From NCBI GenBank assembly GCA_052033505.1, contig JBPOJN010000042.1, positions 13,812-77,811 on the forward strand: DNA of 64,000 nt, read 5' to 3'. Each line of letters starts with the position of its first letter. Position 1 is the first letter of the stretch. Positions 8,585-17,498 of this stretch are shown here, in pieces. The translations under genes were made by a program, and so were the position numbers. Below the pieces are notes generated by a model. It saw nothing but the letters and a program-made list of their open reading frames with translations. It made no database searches and was not told where the DNA came from. The stretch comes from JBPOJN01 sp052033505 (lineage in GTDB: Bacteria > UBA10199 > JACPAL01 > GCA-016699445).

Positions 8585-10330
8585 ATGAACCCATCAGCCG
8601 AATTTTCCCATCGCACGCGAACAGCGGCGCTTCAGCGCATGCGGAACGAGACCTTCGACCTGCTCGTGATCGGCGGCGGCATCACGGGCGCCGCGACCGC
8701 GCGCGACGCCGCGAGTCGCGGGCTTTCGGTCGCGTTGGTCGAAGCGCGGGATTTTGCGTGGGGGACGTCTTCGCGCAGCTCTAAACTCATTCACGGCGGC
8801 CTTCGTTATCTTCAGAACATGGAATTAGGCTTGGTGTTCGAGTCGCTATCGGAGCGGTCGTTTTTGCTCAAAACCGTTCCGCACATGGTGAGGCCGCTGC
8901 CTTTTTACATGCCGGTCTATAGAGGCGACCGGCCCAAGAAATTCATCCTGAACTTAGGACTCTGGCTCTACGATCTCTTGGCGTTGGGCCGCATGCCGAG
9001 TTTCCACAAGACTTATTCCGCGAAGAAATTTTTGGAAGCGATCCCGTTTTTGAAAAAAGACGGATTGAAGGGCGGATTCCGTTACTACGACGCCAGCATG
9101 TGGGACGACGTGCTCGCGGTCGAGACCTTGCGTGAAGCGGCCCGTCTGGGCGCCGCGATCGCCAGCTACACCGAAGCTGTCGCTCCGGTTTGGGAAAAGG
9201 AACGGATTACGGGATTTCAAATCCGCGATAAAGCCACCGGTGAAACTTCGGAACCTTTCACGGTCAAGGCGCGCCAAGTGGTCGTCTGCGCCGGGCCGTG
9301 GACCGATCAGGTCGGCGCGAATCTCTCGCCGCGCTGGAAGCCTTGGTTGAATCCCAGCAAGGGCGTGCATCTTCTCTTCGACCTGAAAAAAATACCGGTT
9401 CCGGGCGCCATGGTCATGAACCATCCGGAGGACGGGCGCATTTCGTTCATCATACCGCGGCCGGATTTCGGCGCGGGTGTCGTCATCGTGGGCACGACCG
9501 ACGGTCCCACGCCGCTGGAACCGGAAAAAGCGAAGATCGACCCGGACGACGTGCACTACCTCATGGATTTGTTGCAGCGATATTTTCCGAACTTGAAACT
9601 GACGTCCGCGGATATACTGAGCGCCTATGTCGGCGTGCGTCCGCTCATGGGCGCCCAGTCCAGTACCACCGGCAGTGAAATGACCGCAAAAGTCTCCGCC
9701 GAAGACCTCCAAAAAGTCAGCCGGGAGCATTATATCGGTCACGGTCCCGGCCGTGTCGTCATCGCGGCAGGCGGTAAATACACGACGCACCGCCTGATGG
9801 CGCGAGAGATCGTCGACGTCGCGTTGAAGACTTGGAAAGAAGACGCGGCTCAAGGCGCGCCCGCATTTCCGGCGAAAGTGGGACCGTCTCAGACGGACGT
9901 GCCGGTCAATCCCCATGCAACTTTAGCCGCGCTCCGAAAAAGTCGCGAAGAAGCAGTCTCGCTCGGATGGACGATTCCGGAGGCTCTTTGGACCCGCTAC
10001 GGGGCTGAGGCCTTGGACATCATGAAGATCCACCAAGAATCGCAAAAATCAAATACCATCAACGACCTCGAAGGCTTCCCCTGCCTCGAAGCCCAGCTTC
10101 GCTACGAGATCCGACACGGCATGGTGATAAAGCTCGAAGATTTTTACGTGAGACGGACGTCGCTCTTCGCTTCGAGGCGCGACCACGGACTTTCCTGGGC
10201 CGAGCGCTTGGCCCAGGTTTGGGCGCAGGAAATGGGATTACCTGAAACTCGGATTTCGCAGGAGGTTAAGAGCCTGCACGACGAAGTGAAATCTCGCGAA
10301 TCCTGGCGGGATTCCGTCGCCGGGTCTTAA
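8585..10330 (+). CDS. glpD: FAD-dependent glycerol-3-phosphate dehydrogenase
   Basis: 581 residues. The N-terminal dinucleotide-binding motif is LLVIGGGITGAATARDAA, followed by the GlpD/GlpA signature WGTSSRSSKLIHGGLRYL. Further DAO-family motifs include GPWTDQVGAN, PSKGVHLLFD and YVGVRPLMG, and AAGGKYTTHRLMAREIVD precedes the C-terminal DAO_C cap. The enzyme oxidises glycerol-3-phosphate to DHAP at the inner membrane and passes electrons to quinone. Length is slightly above E. coli GlpD (about 500) and typical of GlpO/GlpD of other phyla. No glpF or glpK lies beside it, so its divergent placement next to the AGPS-type operon suggests DHAP supply for ether lipids as well as respiration (inference). 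Confidence 0.93.
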   Translation: MNPSAEFSHRTRTAALQRMRNETFDLLVIGGGITGAATARDAASRGLSVALVEARDFAWGTSSRSSKLIHGGLRYLQNMELGLVFESLSERSFLLKTVPHMVRPLPFYMPVYRGDRPKKFILNLGLWLYDLLALGRMPSFHKTYSAKKFLEAIPFLKKDGLKGGFRYYDASMWDDVLAVETLREAARLGAAIASYTEAVAPVWEKERITGFQIRDKATGETSEPFTVKARQVVVCAGPWTDQVGANLSPRWKPWLNPSKGVHLLFDLKKIPVPGAMVMNHPEDGRISFIIPRPDFGAGVVIVGTTDGPTPLEPEKAKIDPDDVHYLMDLLQRYFPNLKLTSADILSAYVGVRPLMGAQSSTTGSEMTAKVSAEDLQKVSREHYIGHGPGRVVIAAGGKYTTHRLMAREIVDVALKTWKEDAAQGAPAFPAKVGPSQTDVPVNPHATLAALRKSREEAVSLGWTIPEALWTRYGAEALDIMKIHQESQKSNTINDLEGFPCLEAQLRYEIRHGMVIKLEDFYVRRTSLFASRRDHGLSWAERLAQVWAQEMGLPETRISQEVKSLHDEVKSRESWRDSVAGS

Positions 10331-10385
10331 AGTTCCCGTAAAAAGCGATGGCGGGTTTCTAAGTTTTCCTTTAAAAGTCCCACCC

Positions 10386-10772
10386 ATGTCGATGGCCATC
10401 ACGCGCGGAATCAAAGTCGAAGTCGAAAGCGAATTCGTCCCCGAACGTTCCAATATCGAAAAAGAAGTCTATTTTTTCGCCTATCACATCCGCATCACGA
10501 ACCAGAGCGAGGATACGGTCAGGCTCTTGAGCCGGCACTGGATCATCACGAACGCGGACGGCAAAAAAGAGGAAGTGCGCGGTCCCGGCGTTGTCGGTGA
10601 GCAGCCGCGGTTAAAGCCAGGTGAATTTTTCGAATATTCGAGCTTCTGCCCGCTCGACACGTCGTTTGGAATGATGCACGGGACCTATCAGATGGTGAAC
10701 GGCAACGGAGAAGAGTTCGATATCCTGATCGCGCCGTTTAAATTAGCCCACGAAGAAATACTCTATCACTAA
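10386..10772 (+). CDS. apaG: ApaG-family protein
   Basis: 128 residues, the standard ApaG length. Family signatures are IRITNQSEDTVRLLSRHWII, then VRGPGVVGEQPRLKPGEFFEYSS in two adjacent blocks, then MHGTYQMV. ApaG is a small fibronectin-III-like beta-sandwich, historically linked to Co2+/Mg2+ resistance, of uncertain biochemical role. It follows glpD by 55 bp without an obvious terminator and converges with a small unknown gene, overlapping it by 4 bp at the 3' end. Confident family call; function in this organism unknown. Confidence 0.92.
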   Translation: MSMAITRGIKVEVESEFVPERSNIEKEVYFFAYHIRITNQSEDTVRLLSRHWIITNADGKKEEVRGPGVVGEQPRLKPGEFFEYSSFCPLDTSFGMMHGTYQMVNGNGEEFDILIAPFKLAHEEILYH

Positions 10773-11032
10773 CGCCCGAACCAGTTCTTGAGGTTCATCA
10801 ACCAACGCGAAATCTTCGTTTCTTTGATTTCGTCGGGCGTGCGTTCGGCGCAGAATTTCAGGATCGTTTCCAAATCCTGGCTCTCCAGCGACTCGCCTTT
10901 CATGCGTTTGATGAAGGAAATGCTGACGTCGGCGTCCGCCATGTCCATTTCTTTGATGATGAATTGGGAGGCGGCGTTCGCTGGTTTCGGCGAAGGTTGA
11001 GGATTTTTTTTGCCGGAAGGGCGGTTCGCCAT
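10769..11032 (-). CDS. Small hypothetical protein
   Basis: 87 residues, not recognised. A low-complexity Pro/Lys/Ser-rich N-terminus (about residues 1-22) is followed by a charged, probably helical segment ending in an aromatic Trp/Phe tail (SRWLMNLKNWFGR). No signal peptide or cysteine pattern is seen. The ATG at 11032 is preferred to an upstream TTG two codons earlier. Its stop overlaps that of apaG, and it shares direction with the downstream GST-like gene only at a distance. Coding status rests on the compact fit between neighbours and reasonable amino-acid composition. Confidence 0.55.
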   Translation of the reverse strand: MANRPSGKKNPQPSPKPANAASQFIIKEMDMADADVSISFIKRMKGESLESQDLETILKFCAERTPDEIKETKISRWLMNLKNWFGR

Positions 11033-11082
11033 TTTCAAAGTCTCAAATACCCTTTTTTAGGTTTTTCGCAAGAAAGAAGACT

Positions 11083-11844
11083 TCATTTTTTCGGGCCGGT
11101 CCGGTGTTTCGCGTAGAGATGATCGCGTCTTTCGATCAAGTCCGCGTATTCGGAAGCGAGCTCGGGGTTGGACCAGATGCGTCGCGTGGCAGGACCTAGC
11201 GGAATCCATGGCCCCTCTACCGGCGAGACGCCCTGGAGCGCGATTGCGCAGAGGATGTCTCCGTAAGAAAAACTCCCGAAGAGGTAATCGCCGCCGGCCG
11301 AACGGTATTTGGTGCGGATATTGTCTAAGAGACTCCGGTAACGTTCCAAAAGGATTTTCTCGGAATCCGGGCCGACTTCGAACTCGCGCCGGATATAGGC
11401 CATGCCCACGTAGGCCATTGGGCGCAGGATTTTGCGAAGAGGTTTGGGCAAAAATCCCAAGGCCTCTTTTTGGGATTCTGGGTCGCGGGGCATGTGATGC
11501 AATACCAAAGCACGTGCGGTGTCCAAGGCGGATTCACAGAGTTCATTCAACTGAAAAATGCCGTGCAGGCATTCGGTGGGGAAAAGTTTTTCTGCCGACC
11601 CTGTACGGTCGGCGTGTTGGGCGATATGGAACGAATCGATGATTTTTTCGTCCTTTGTAAGCAGTGCGGGCACCGTCAGGTCCTTGCGCAGGAGTCCGAA
11701 ACGCCAGCGCAATTCCGGCATCCCGAACATCATGAGATGCTCGTGATAACGGTAGGGGATTCTATGGTGGTCCAGGGCCCAGCGGGCTTTTTCGGTCCAG
11801 GGCGAATAACGAATGCCGTAGAGGTGATTTTCAGTCGCGGTCAT
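11083..11844 (-). CDS. Glutathione S-transferase-like (thioredoxin-fold) protein
   Basis: 253 residues. The N-terminus has the GST_N pattern: YGIRYSPWTEKARWALD, where YSPWTEK occupies the position of the thioredoxin-fold active-site turn. VPALLTKDEKIIDSFHIAQHAD corresponds to the cis-Pro strand and the E/D-S glutathione-contact loop. The rest is helical as in GST_C. The ATG at 11844 has a GAGAG box about 5 nt upstream, which favours it over a TTG eleven codons earlier. The expected role is conjugation or a glutathione-related reaction in the cytoplasm. No neighbouring gene points to a substrate. Confidence 0.75.
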   Translation of the reverse strand: MTATENHLYGIRYSPWTEKARWALDHHRIPYRYHEHLMMFGMPELRWRFGLLRKDLTVPALLTKDEKIIDSFHIAQHADRTGSAEKLFPTECLHGIFQLNELCESALDTARALVLHHMPRDPESQKEALGFLPKPLRKILRPMAYVGMAYIRREFEVGPDSEKILLERYRSLLDNIRTKYRSAGGDYLFGSFSYGDILCAIALQGVSPVEGPWIPLGPATRRIWSNPELASEYADLIERRDHLYAKHRTGPKK

Positions 11845-11924
11845 AAGTTCTCTCGGACCTAATCCAAAGAAGGGCAAAAAGCGAATGTTGCTTTTATGTC
11901 GGGAGTCGGGAATACGAAACGGCC

Positions 11925-13250
11925 ATGTCTTATAAACAAAAAGTCATCAAAACCCTGCGCGTCCAGAACCAGCAGCAGATCGGCGTCCTTGCGAGGGTCT
12001 TGAACGCCATCGCAGGTGCGGGTGGGGACATCGGCGACATCCGCACCGTCTCGATCGGTACGTTTTCGATGGTCAGGGACATCACCGTCATCAGCAGTGG
12101 CGAAGAGCAATTAAATCAGATCATCAAAGCCGTCACCGCGATCAAAGAAACTCATCTCGAAGCCGTCATCGACGACGTCATGGAATTGCATCGCGGCGGA
12201 AAAATCATCATCACACCGCGCCATCCGGTCAAATCCATCGACGACCTGCGCAAAGTCTACACGCCCGGCGTTGCCGCCATCTCGAAGATGATCCAGAGCG
12301 ACCCCAAGACGGCCGATGAGTTTACCGGGATTCGCAGGACCGTGGCCTTAGTCACCAACGGCAGCCGCGTCTTAGGTTTGGGTAATATCGGGCCCGTCGC
12401 CGCTCTTCCCGTCATGGAAGGCAAAGCGGCCCTCTTCGCCCAGTTTTCGGGAATGAACATGGTTCCGATTCTGGTGAATACTTTGGACCCGAAACAATTC
12501 ATCGAGACCGTTTGCACAATCGCTTCGGGTTACGGCGCGATCCAACTTGAGGACATTCAAACGCCGGATTGTTTCGAAATCGAAGAGCAATTGATCGCGC
12601 GTCTTCCGATCCCCGTCATGCACGACGACCAGCACGGCACCGCGGTCGTTTCGCTCGCGGCGGTCATGAACGCCTGCCGGATCGTGGGAAGAGATTTGAT
12701 GAAATCGACTGTGGGCCAGATCGGTCTCGGCGCGGCCGGTTCCGCGATCGCGCGGCTGATTATGACCTACACGGGTAAGCCCGTGATCGGCGAAGACCCT
12801 CAGCCTTTGGCCTCCGAACGTTTCCGCCGTATGGGCGGCGAAATCGCGTCCTCCGTCGAGGAGATCATGCAAAAATCCGACATCGTGATTTCGACGACCG
12901 GCCAGGCCGGGTTGATCGAGCCTCAATGGGTACGCAAAGGCCAGATCATCTTGGCGCTTTCGAATCCCTACCCCGAAATCTCGATCGCCGAGGCCTTGAC
13001 CGCCGGCGCGGGATTCGCGAGCGACGGCAGCCGCGTAAATAATTTATTGGGTTATCCGGGACTCCTCAAAGGCGCTATCCAAGCCCGCGCCCCCAAGATG
13101 ACCCACGAAATGTACATCGCCGCCGCCAAAGCGATCGTCCGTCACACGCCCGAAGGCGAACTCGTGCCGGACCCGCTCGATTCCACCCTGCACGACCGCG
13201 TCGCGAAGTCGGTCGCGGAAGCGGCTTTGGCCTCTCTCAAGCCCTCCTAA
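11925..13250 (+). CDS. NAD(P)-dependent malic enzyme with N-terminal ACT domain
   Basis: 441 residues. Residues 1-85 look like an ACT regulatory domain (LARVLNAIAGAGGDIGDI). The malic-enzyme core follows: VYTPGVAAISKMI, GLGNIGPVAALPVMEGKAALFAQFSG, QLEDIQTPDCF, MHDDQHGTAVV and a Rossmann part with GLGAAGSAIARLI. It oxidatively decarboxylates malate to pyruvate. The ACT domain implies allosteric control, probably by an amino acid (inference). A second malic enzyme starts 45 bp downstream on the same strand, so the two are likely co-transcribed. Confidence 0.92.
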   Translation: MSYKQKVIKTLRVQNQQQIGVLARVLNAIAGAGGDIGDIRTVSIGTFSMVRDITVISSGEEQLNQIIKAVTAIKETHLEAVIDDVMELHRGGKIIITPRHPVKSIDDLRKVYTPGVAAISKMIQSDPKTADEFTGIRRTVALVTNGSRVLGLGNIGPVAALPVMEGKAALFAQFSGMNMVPILVNTLDPKQFIETVCTIASGYGAIQLEDIQTPDCFEIEEQLIARLPIPVMHDDQHGTAVVSLAAVMNACRIVGRDLMKSTVGQIGLGAAGSAIARLIMTYTGKPVIGEDPQPLASERFRRMGGEIASSVEEIMQKSDIVISTTGQAGLIEPQWVRKGQIILALSNPYPEISIAEALTAGAGFASDGSRVNNLLGYPGLLKGAIQARAPKMTHEMYIAAAKAIVRHTPEGELVPDPLDSTLHDRVAKSVAEAALASLKPS

Positions 13251-13295
13251 GCCCTCTTGACTCCTCCTCCGCCTTCGAGCGATATCCGGGACCCT

Positions 13296-14567
13296 ATGAT
13301 TACACCCAAAGAAGCCCTCGAATATCATTCGCGCGACAGAAAAGGGAAAATCGAAGTCGTTCCCTCTAAACCCTGCGAGACGCAAAAAGATCTTTCAATG
13401 GCTTATACTCCGGGCGTCGCCGAGCCATGCCGGGAGATCGAAAAAGATCCCGCGAAATCTTTTGAATACACCGCCCGCGGAAATCTGGTCGCCGTCATTA
13501 CGAACGGGACGGCTGTACTGGGCTTGGGTGACATCGGCCCCGCCGCCGCGAAACCGGTCATGGAAGGCAAGGGCGTTCTTTTCAAGAAATTCGCCGATAT
13601 CGACGTCTTCGACATCGAACTCGATGCCCGTGATCCCATCACCTTTATCAGTGTCGTCAAGGCCATGGAGCCCACGTTCGGCGGCATCAACCTCGAAGAT
13701 ATCAAAGCCCCGGAATGTTTTTTCATCGAAGAAAAATTGATCGAGGCCCTGTCGATTCCCGTGTTCCATGACGACCAGCACGGCACGGCCGTGATCACGG
13801 CGGCGGGGCTCATGAACGCTCTCGAGATCCAGGGGAAAGACGTCAAAAACATCCGCGTGGTCTTCTCCGGCGCCGGTGCGGCCGCGATTGCCTGCGCGAA
13901 GTTGATCATGGAGCTCGGCGTCTCGAAGGACCAGATCACGTTGATCGACCGCCAAGGCGTGGTTTACGAAGGCCGGTCGAATATGGAACCGATTCGCGGA
14001 TTTTTCGCGAAGCCGACGGCGATGCGCACTCTTGAAGACGCGATGAAGGACGCGGACGTCTTCGTCGGCGTGTCGAACAAAGATTTGGTCACGCCGGCCA
14101 TGGTTCGCAGCATGGCGCCGAAGGCGATCGTGTTTGCGATGGCGAATCCCGATCCCGAAATCGGCTATCACGCCGCGAAGGAAGTCCGGCCCGACATCAT
14201 CATGGCGACGGGGCGCTCGGATTTCCCGAATCAGGTCAATAACGTCCTGGGCTTTCCGTTCATTTTCCGGGGGACTTTGGACGTCGGGGCGACCCGCATC
14301 AACGGCGCGATGAAGCTCGCGGCCGCGAAGGCCTTGGCGGATCTGGCGAAAGAAGAAGTGCCTGAAGACGTCTGCCGGGCTTACGGAGTTTCGAAATTGA
14401 AATTCGGTCCTGACTACATCATCCCTAAACCCTTCGACCCGCGCGTTTTATTGTGGGAAGCGCCGGCGGTGGCGGAAGCTGCGATCCTGAGCGGTGTCGC
14501 TCGCAATCCCTACGCGAGCAAAGAAGCCTACCGGCGTTCGTTGGAAGATTTGCTGGCCAAGCGCTAA
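13296..14567 (+). CDS. Malic enzyme (MaeB-type catalytic part without phosphotransacetylase domain)
   Basis: 423 residues from the ATG at 13296; a TTG 13 codons earlier is possible but less likely. Motifs: AYTPGVAEPCREI, GLGDIGPAAAKPVMEGKG, NLEDIKAPECFFIEE, FHDDQHGTAVITAAGL and the nucleotide-binding FSGAGAAAIACAKL. The end, FGPDYIIPKPFDPRVLL...SGVARNP, matches the malic half of MaeB, but the C-terminal phosphotransacetylase-like domain is absent. It is divergent in sequence from the ACT-type enzyme just upstream, so this is not a recent tandem duplication. Likely NADP-preferring, making NADPH and pyruvate; cofactor preference is not proven by sequence. Confidence 0.92.
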   Translation: MITPKEALEYHSRDRKGKIEVVPSKPCETQKDLSMAYTPGVAEPCREIEKDPAKSFEYTARGNLVAVITNGTAVLGLGDIGPAAAKPVMEGKGVLFKKFADIDVFDIELDARDPITFISVVKAMEPTFGGINLEDIKAPECFFIEEKLIEALSIPVFHDDQHGTAVITAAGLMNALEIQGKDVKNIRVVFSGAGAAAIACAKLIMELGVSKDQITLIDRQGVVYEGRSNMEPIRGFFAKPTAMRTLEDAMKDADVFVGVSNKDLVTPAMVRSMAPKAIVFAMANPDPEIGYHAAKEVRPDIIMATGRSDFPNQVNNVLGFPFIFRGTLDVGATRINGAMKLAAAKALADLAKEEVPEDVCRAYGVSKLKFGPDYIIPKPFDPRVLLWEAPAVAEAAILSGVARNPYASKEAYRRSLEDLLAKR

Positions 14568-14568
14568 A

Positions 14569-16044
14569 CTACCCCAGCCACTTCATCACGAGCTCGATCA
14601 TTTTCTTAACCTTCGGCGTGTACGGGGGATAGAACATCTTAATCGTTTCGAGAGGTCCCTGCCTTAAGACGCCGCGTTCGTGCGAGAGCGTCTTGAACCC
14701 GAAAAATCCGTGATAATTGCCCATGCCGCTCTGTCCCACGCCGCCGAAAGGCAGCTCGGGATTTGCGAGGTGCAGCATCAGCGTGTTCACGCAGGCGCCG
14801 CCGGACGTCGTTTCCCTCAAGACCTTGTCGACGTTCTTGTCGTTTCGGGAAAACATGTAGAGAGCCAGCGGTTTTTCGCGTGATTGGATAAGCGCGATCG
14901 CCTGATCCAAATCGCGGTAAGCCACCAGAGGCAGGATCGGTCCGAAGATCTCTTCGCGCATGAGCGCGGAGTCCTTCGTCACGTCGGTGACCAAGGTCGG
15001 AGCGAAATAGCGCGCGGCCGGATCTGTTTGACCGCCGAAGGCGATTTTGGCTCCCTGGCGCACGCTTTCGTCCAAAATCTTTTTCAATCCTTCCAGATGC
15101 TGCTGCGTGACGAGGCGGCAGTAGTCGGGGCTTTTTTCGCGATCTACGTCGGCGGCGCCGTAACGCGCGGCGATGACCTTCCGCGCGGCCTCGACGAATT
15201 TTTCTTTTTGAGACTCATGAATCATCACGTAGTCGGGAGCCACACAGGTCTGGCCTGCATTGATGAATTTGCCCCACAGGATACGCGAAGCGGCCTTTTC
15301 GACGTCCGCCGTCTCGTCCACGATGACCGGTGACTTTCCGCCCAGCTCGAGCGTGACGGGAGTCAGGTGTTTCGCCGCCGCCGCCATTATTTTTTTGCCG
15401 ACCGGCGGGCTGCCCGTGAAGAAAATATGATCGAACTTCATTTCGAGTAGGTAGTCCGCGACTTCCGGTCCGCCTTCGATGACAGCGATTTCTTCCTCGG
15501 GAAACACGTCGCCTAAGAGTGTTTTCAAAAACACCGCCGTATGCGCCGTCTTCGAGGAGGGTTTCAAGATCACGCAGTTTCCCGCCGCGATCGCTGCCGC
15601 CACGGGCGCCATCGAGAGTTGGAACGGGTAATTCCAGGGGGACAAAATCAGCACGACGCCCTTGGGTTCGTAGACGATTTCGCTGCGTGTGCCGAACAAG
15701 GTCAAAGGGGCGGCGACGTGATGGGGTTTCATCCAAGATTTGAGGTGCTTGATGATGTCGGTGATTTCCGAGAGCACGAGATGGATTTCGGTCAGGTCGA
15801 CTTCGCTGGGGTTTTTGCGGAAGTCTTTATAGATCGCGGCATGAAGTTCCGGCCGGCGCGCCCAGATCGCCGCGTGGAGTTTTTTGAGCTTCGCGATGCG
15901 TTCGGCGGCCGTGGTCGTCGCGAGGCGCCAGCGTGCGGCTTGTTGCAGGCGGTAAATTCGGTCACAGTCCTCGCGCCAATTCGCCGAGAGGGAAGTGTCA
16001 TTGTTTTTAACGGCCGAAGAAGCCGAAGAAATCGATGCGCTCAT
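14569..16044 (-). CDS. Aldehyde dehydrogenase, class 3-like (fatty or aromatic aldehydes)
   Basis: 491 residues. Catalytic elements are clear: SPWNYPFQLS, LELGGKSP (general base Glu), NAGQTCVAPDYV (nucleophile Cys) and the C-terminal GGVGQSGMGNYHG. The short N-terminus and the NAGQTCVAPDY form point to ALDH class 3 / YwdH / coniferyl-aldehyde dehydrogenase relatives, which oxidise medium or long-chain aldehydes. A strong ribosome site (AAGGAG, 7-nt spacer) precedes the ATG at 16044. Its 3' end faces the second malic enzyme with 1 bp between stops. Given the nearby ether-lipid genes, oxidation of fatty aldehydes is attractive but inferred. Confidence 0.9.
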   Translation of the reverse strand: MSASISSASSAVKNNDTSLSANWREDCDRIYRLQQAARWRLATTTAAERIAKLKKLHAAIWARRPELHAAIYKDFRKNPSEVDLTEIHLVLSEITDIIKHLKSWMKPHHVAAPLTLFGTRSEIVYEPKGVVLILSPWNYPFQLSMAPVAAAIAAGNCVILKPSSKTAHTAVFLKTLLGDVFPEEEIAVIEGGPEVADYLLEMKFDHIFFTGSPPVGKKIMAAAAKHLTPVTLELGGKSPVIVDETADVEKAASRILWGKFINAGQTCVAPDYVMIHESQKEKFVEAARKVIAARYGAADVDREKSPDYCRLVTQQHLEGLKKILDESVRQGAKIAFGGQTDPAARYFAPTLVTDVTKDSALMREEIFGPILPLVAYRDLDQAIALIQSREKPLALYMFSRNDKNVDKVLRETTSGGACVNTLMLHLANPELPFGGVGQSGMGNYHGFFGFKTLSHERGVLRQGPLETIKMFYPPYTPKVKKMIELVMKWLG

Positions 16045-16151
16045 GCGGTGTCTCCTTAAAATGGGTAAGCGTGCCCATCGTAATGGATTCGCTCCGCTGC
16101 CGCAATCTCGTTTGTCTTGCTCAGGGCCGATTTTTGTAGTGCTGAAGGGGC

Positions 16152-16601
16152 ATGAAAGTCGTTTTGTTTCGGCCCGAAATCCCCCAAAATACCGGCAACA
16201 TCGGCCGCCTTTGCGTCGCGACGCAAACCGAGCTCTACCTCGTCCGTCCCATGGGATTTTTCATCGATTCGAAAGAGATCCGGCGCTCGGGTTTGGATTA
16301 CTGGGAACATCTGAAATACAAAGTCGTCGCCGATTTGGAAGAGGTGAGGGCCGAAAACCCAGGCGCGAGGCTTTGGTATCTGAGCACGAAGGGAAAGACG
16401 TATTACACCCAGGTTTCCTACCACCCCGACGACATACTGGTTTTTGGCTCCGAAGGCTCGGGTTTGCCGGCCGAAATCCTCGAAAAGAACGCGCCCTCCG
16501 TCCTGACGATCCCCCAATGGGGGCCGGTTCGAAGTTTAAACCTCGCGACGGCCGTGGGGATCGTGCTTTATGAAGGGTACAGGCAAGTAAGATCCTGCTG
16601 A
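16152..16601 (+). CDS. trmL: tRNA (cytidine(34)-2'-O)-methyltransferase, SPOUT family
   Basis: 149 residues, standard TrmL size. Signatures: VVLFRPEIPQNTGNIGRLC at the N-terminus, the knot-forming FGSEGSGLP loop, and IPQWGPVRSLNLATAVGIVLYE at the C-terminus (SAM-binding trefoil knot). It methylates the wobble-base ribose of tRNA-Leu isoacceptors. The ATG is preceded by a GAAGGGG ribosome site. It stands alone between the divergent aldehyde dehydrogenase gene and an unknown gene 100 bp downstream. Confidence 0.93.
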   Translation: MKVVLFRPEIPQNTGNIGRLCVATQTELYLVRPMGFFIDSKEIRRSGLDYWEHLKYKVVADLEEVRAENPGARLWYLSTKGKTYYTQVSYHPDDILVFGSEGSGLPAEILEKNAPSVLTIPQWGPVRSLNLATAVGIVLYEGYRQVRSC

Positions 16602-16700
16602 TGCCCCAGAGATAATCATTTCGAGGAGTTGAGAGATTTCAGGAAACCTTTTTTTCCATTGAGCGATGTGACTTGAGTTCATCCTCAAGAGGTTATCTTT

Positions 16701-17498
16701 ATGGCGTCTCTTTCCAAGGTCAGTGAAATCGGGGGCATCGCGGAAATGATCCGTTCCGCGATGAATCAATGTTCCGGCCACCAGCCCACGGCTGAGATCC
16801 TGAGATTTATGAAGGGCCACGAAGCGATCCATGCCTCCCAGCCGAGTCTCCCTTTTTTTGAAAATCTTTGCGCCTTGGTGAAAGGATCTCAACCGGTAAC
16901 GGACAGCGCCTTTTCCCAAAGTCTTTATGCAGCCTGCTCGGAGGTCATAAACATCGCCGGAGATTCCGACAGGGATCATCTCGAAGCGGCCGCGCGACGT
17001 TTCAAGAGGAGCGTCCTAGGGGGAACGCCGGTAGAGGGAGGTTCCATCCCAAATTTGGAACATTCCGCCTTGGCGTCCCTCGGTACGATCGGTGATGCTT
17101 TCCTCAAAACGATTCTGGCGGAATTAAGCAAATTACAAGAGACGGAATCGGCACTCAGCAAGTTTTTTAAAGATACGGGTAATGCGACAAAGCTCAGTCG
17201 CTTATTTTCGGCACAGGTCGATTTGATTTATACGATGAATCACGATTTTCTTAATTTCAGCAAAGGACTCAAGCCATCCGATGTTTTTTTTCGGGACATT
17301 TTAGCCGACTTAAAAGGGTTCAAAGAAAGTTTGTCGATCTTGGAAAGGTTCGATTGCGATGAGGTCGATGTTTCGGATGGGATTCCACGCTCGGAACCAC
17401 AGGAAGAACTGCGATCCTTGGTCCAAAGATTCAAAGAAAATATCGGGAATTTGCGGGGTCATGTTTTATCCCTGCAAAAAGCCATGGGGAGTAGCTAA
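16701..17498 (+). CDS. Hypothetical helical protein
   Basis: 265 residues, not recognised. No signal peptide or membrane segment. It is mostly helical, with heptad-like stretches around residues 145-165 (AELSKLQETESALSKFF) and near the C-terminus (LRSLVQRFKENIGNL), suggesting a coiled-coil or scaffold protein. The composition resembles the N-terminal helical regions of the large kinases at 23-30 kb, but no shared motif could be proven. A plausible AGAGG site lies 13 nt before the ATG. The 3' end overlaps the convergent hemH by 4 bp. Confidence 0.65.
   Translation: MASLSKVSEIGGIAEMIRSAMNQCSGHQPTAEILRFMKGHEAIHASQPSLPFFENLCALVKGSQPVTDSAFSQSLYAACSEVINIAGDSDRDHLEAAARRFKRSVLGGTPVEGGSIPNLEHSALASLGTIGDAFLKTILAELSKLQETESALSKFFKDTGNATKLSRLFSAQVDLIYTMNHDFLNFSKGLKPSDVFFRDILADLKGFKESLSILERFDCDEVDVSDGIPRSEPQEELRSLVQRFKENIGNLRGHVLSLQKAMGSS

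Noticed and set aside
8954..9916. Long minus-strand frame inside glpD
   Set aside because: It is a codon-bias shadow of glpD, Arg/His-rich with no motif. The same applies to the other long antisense frames in malic-enzyme and RND genes.
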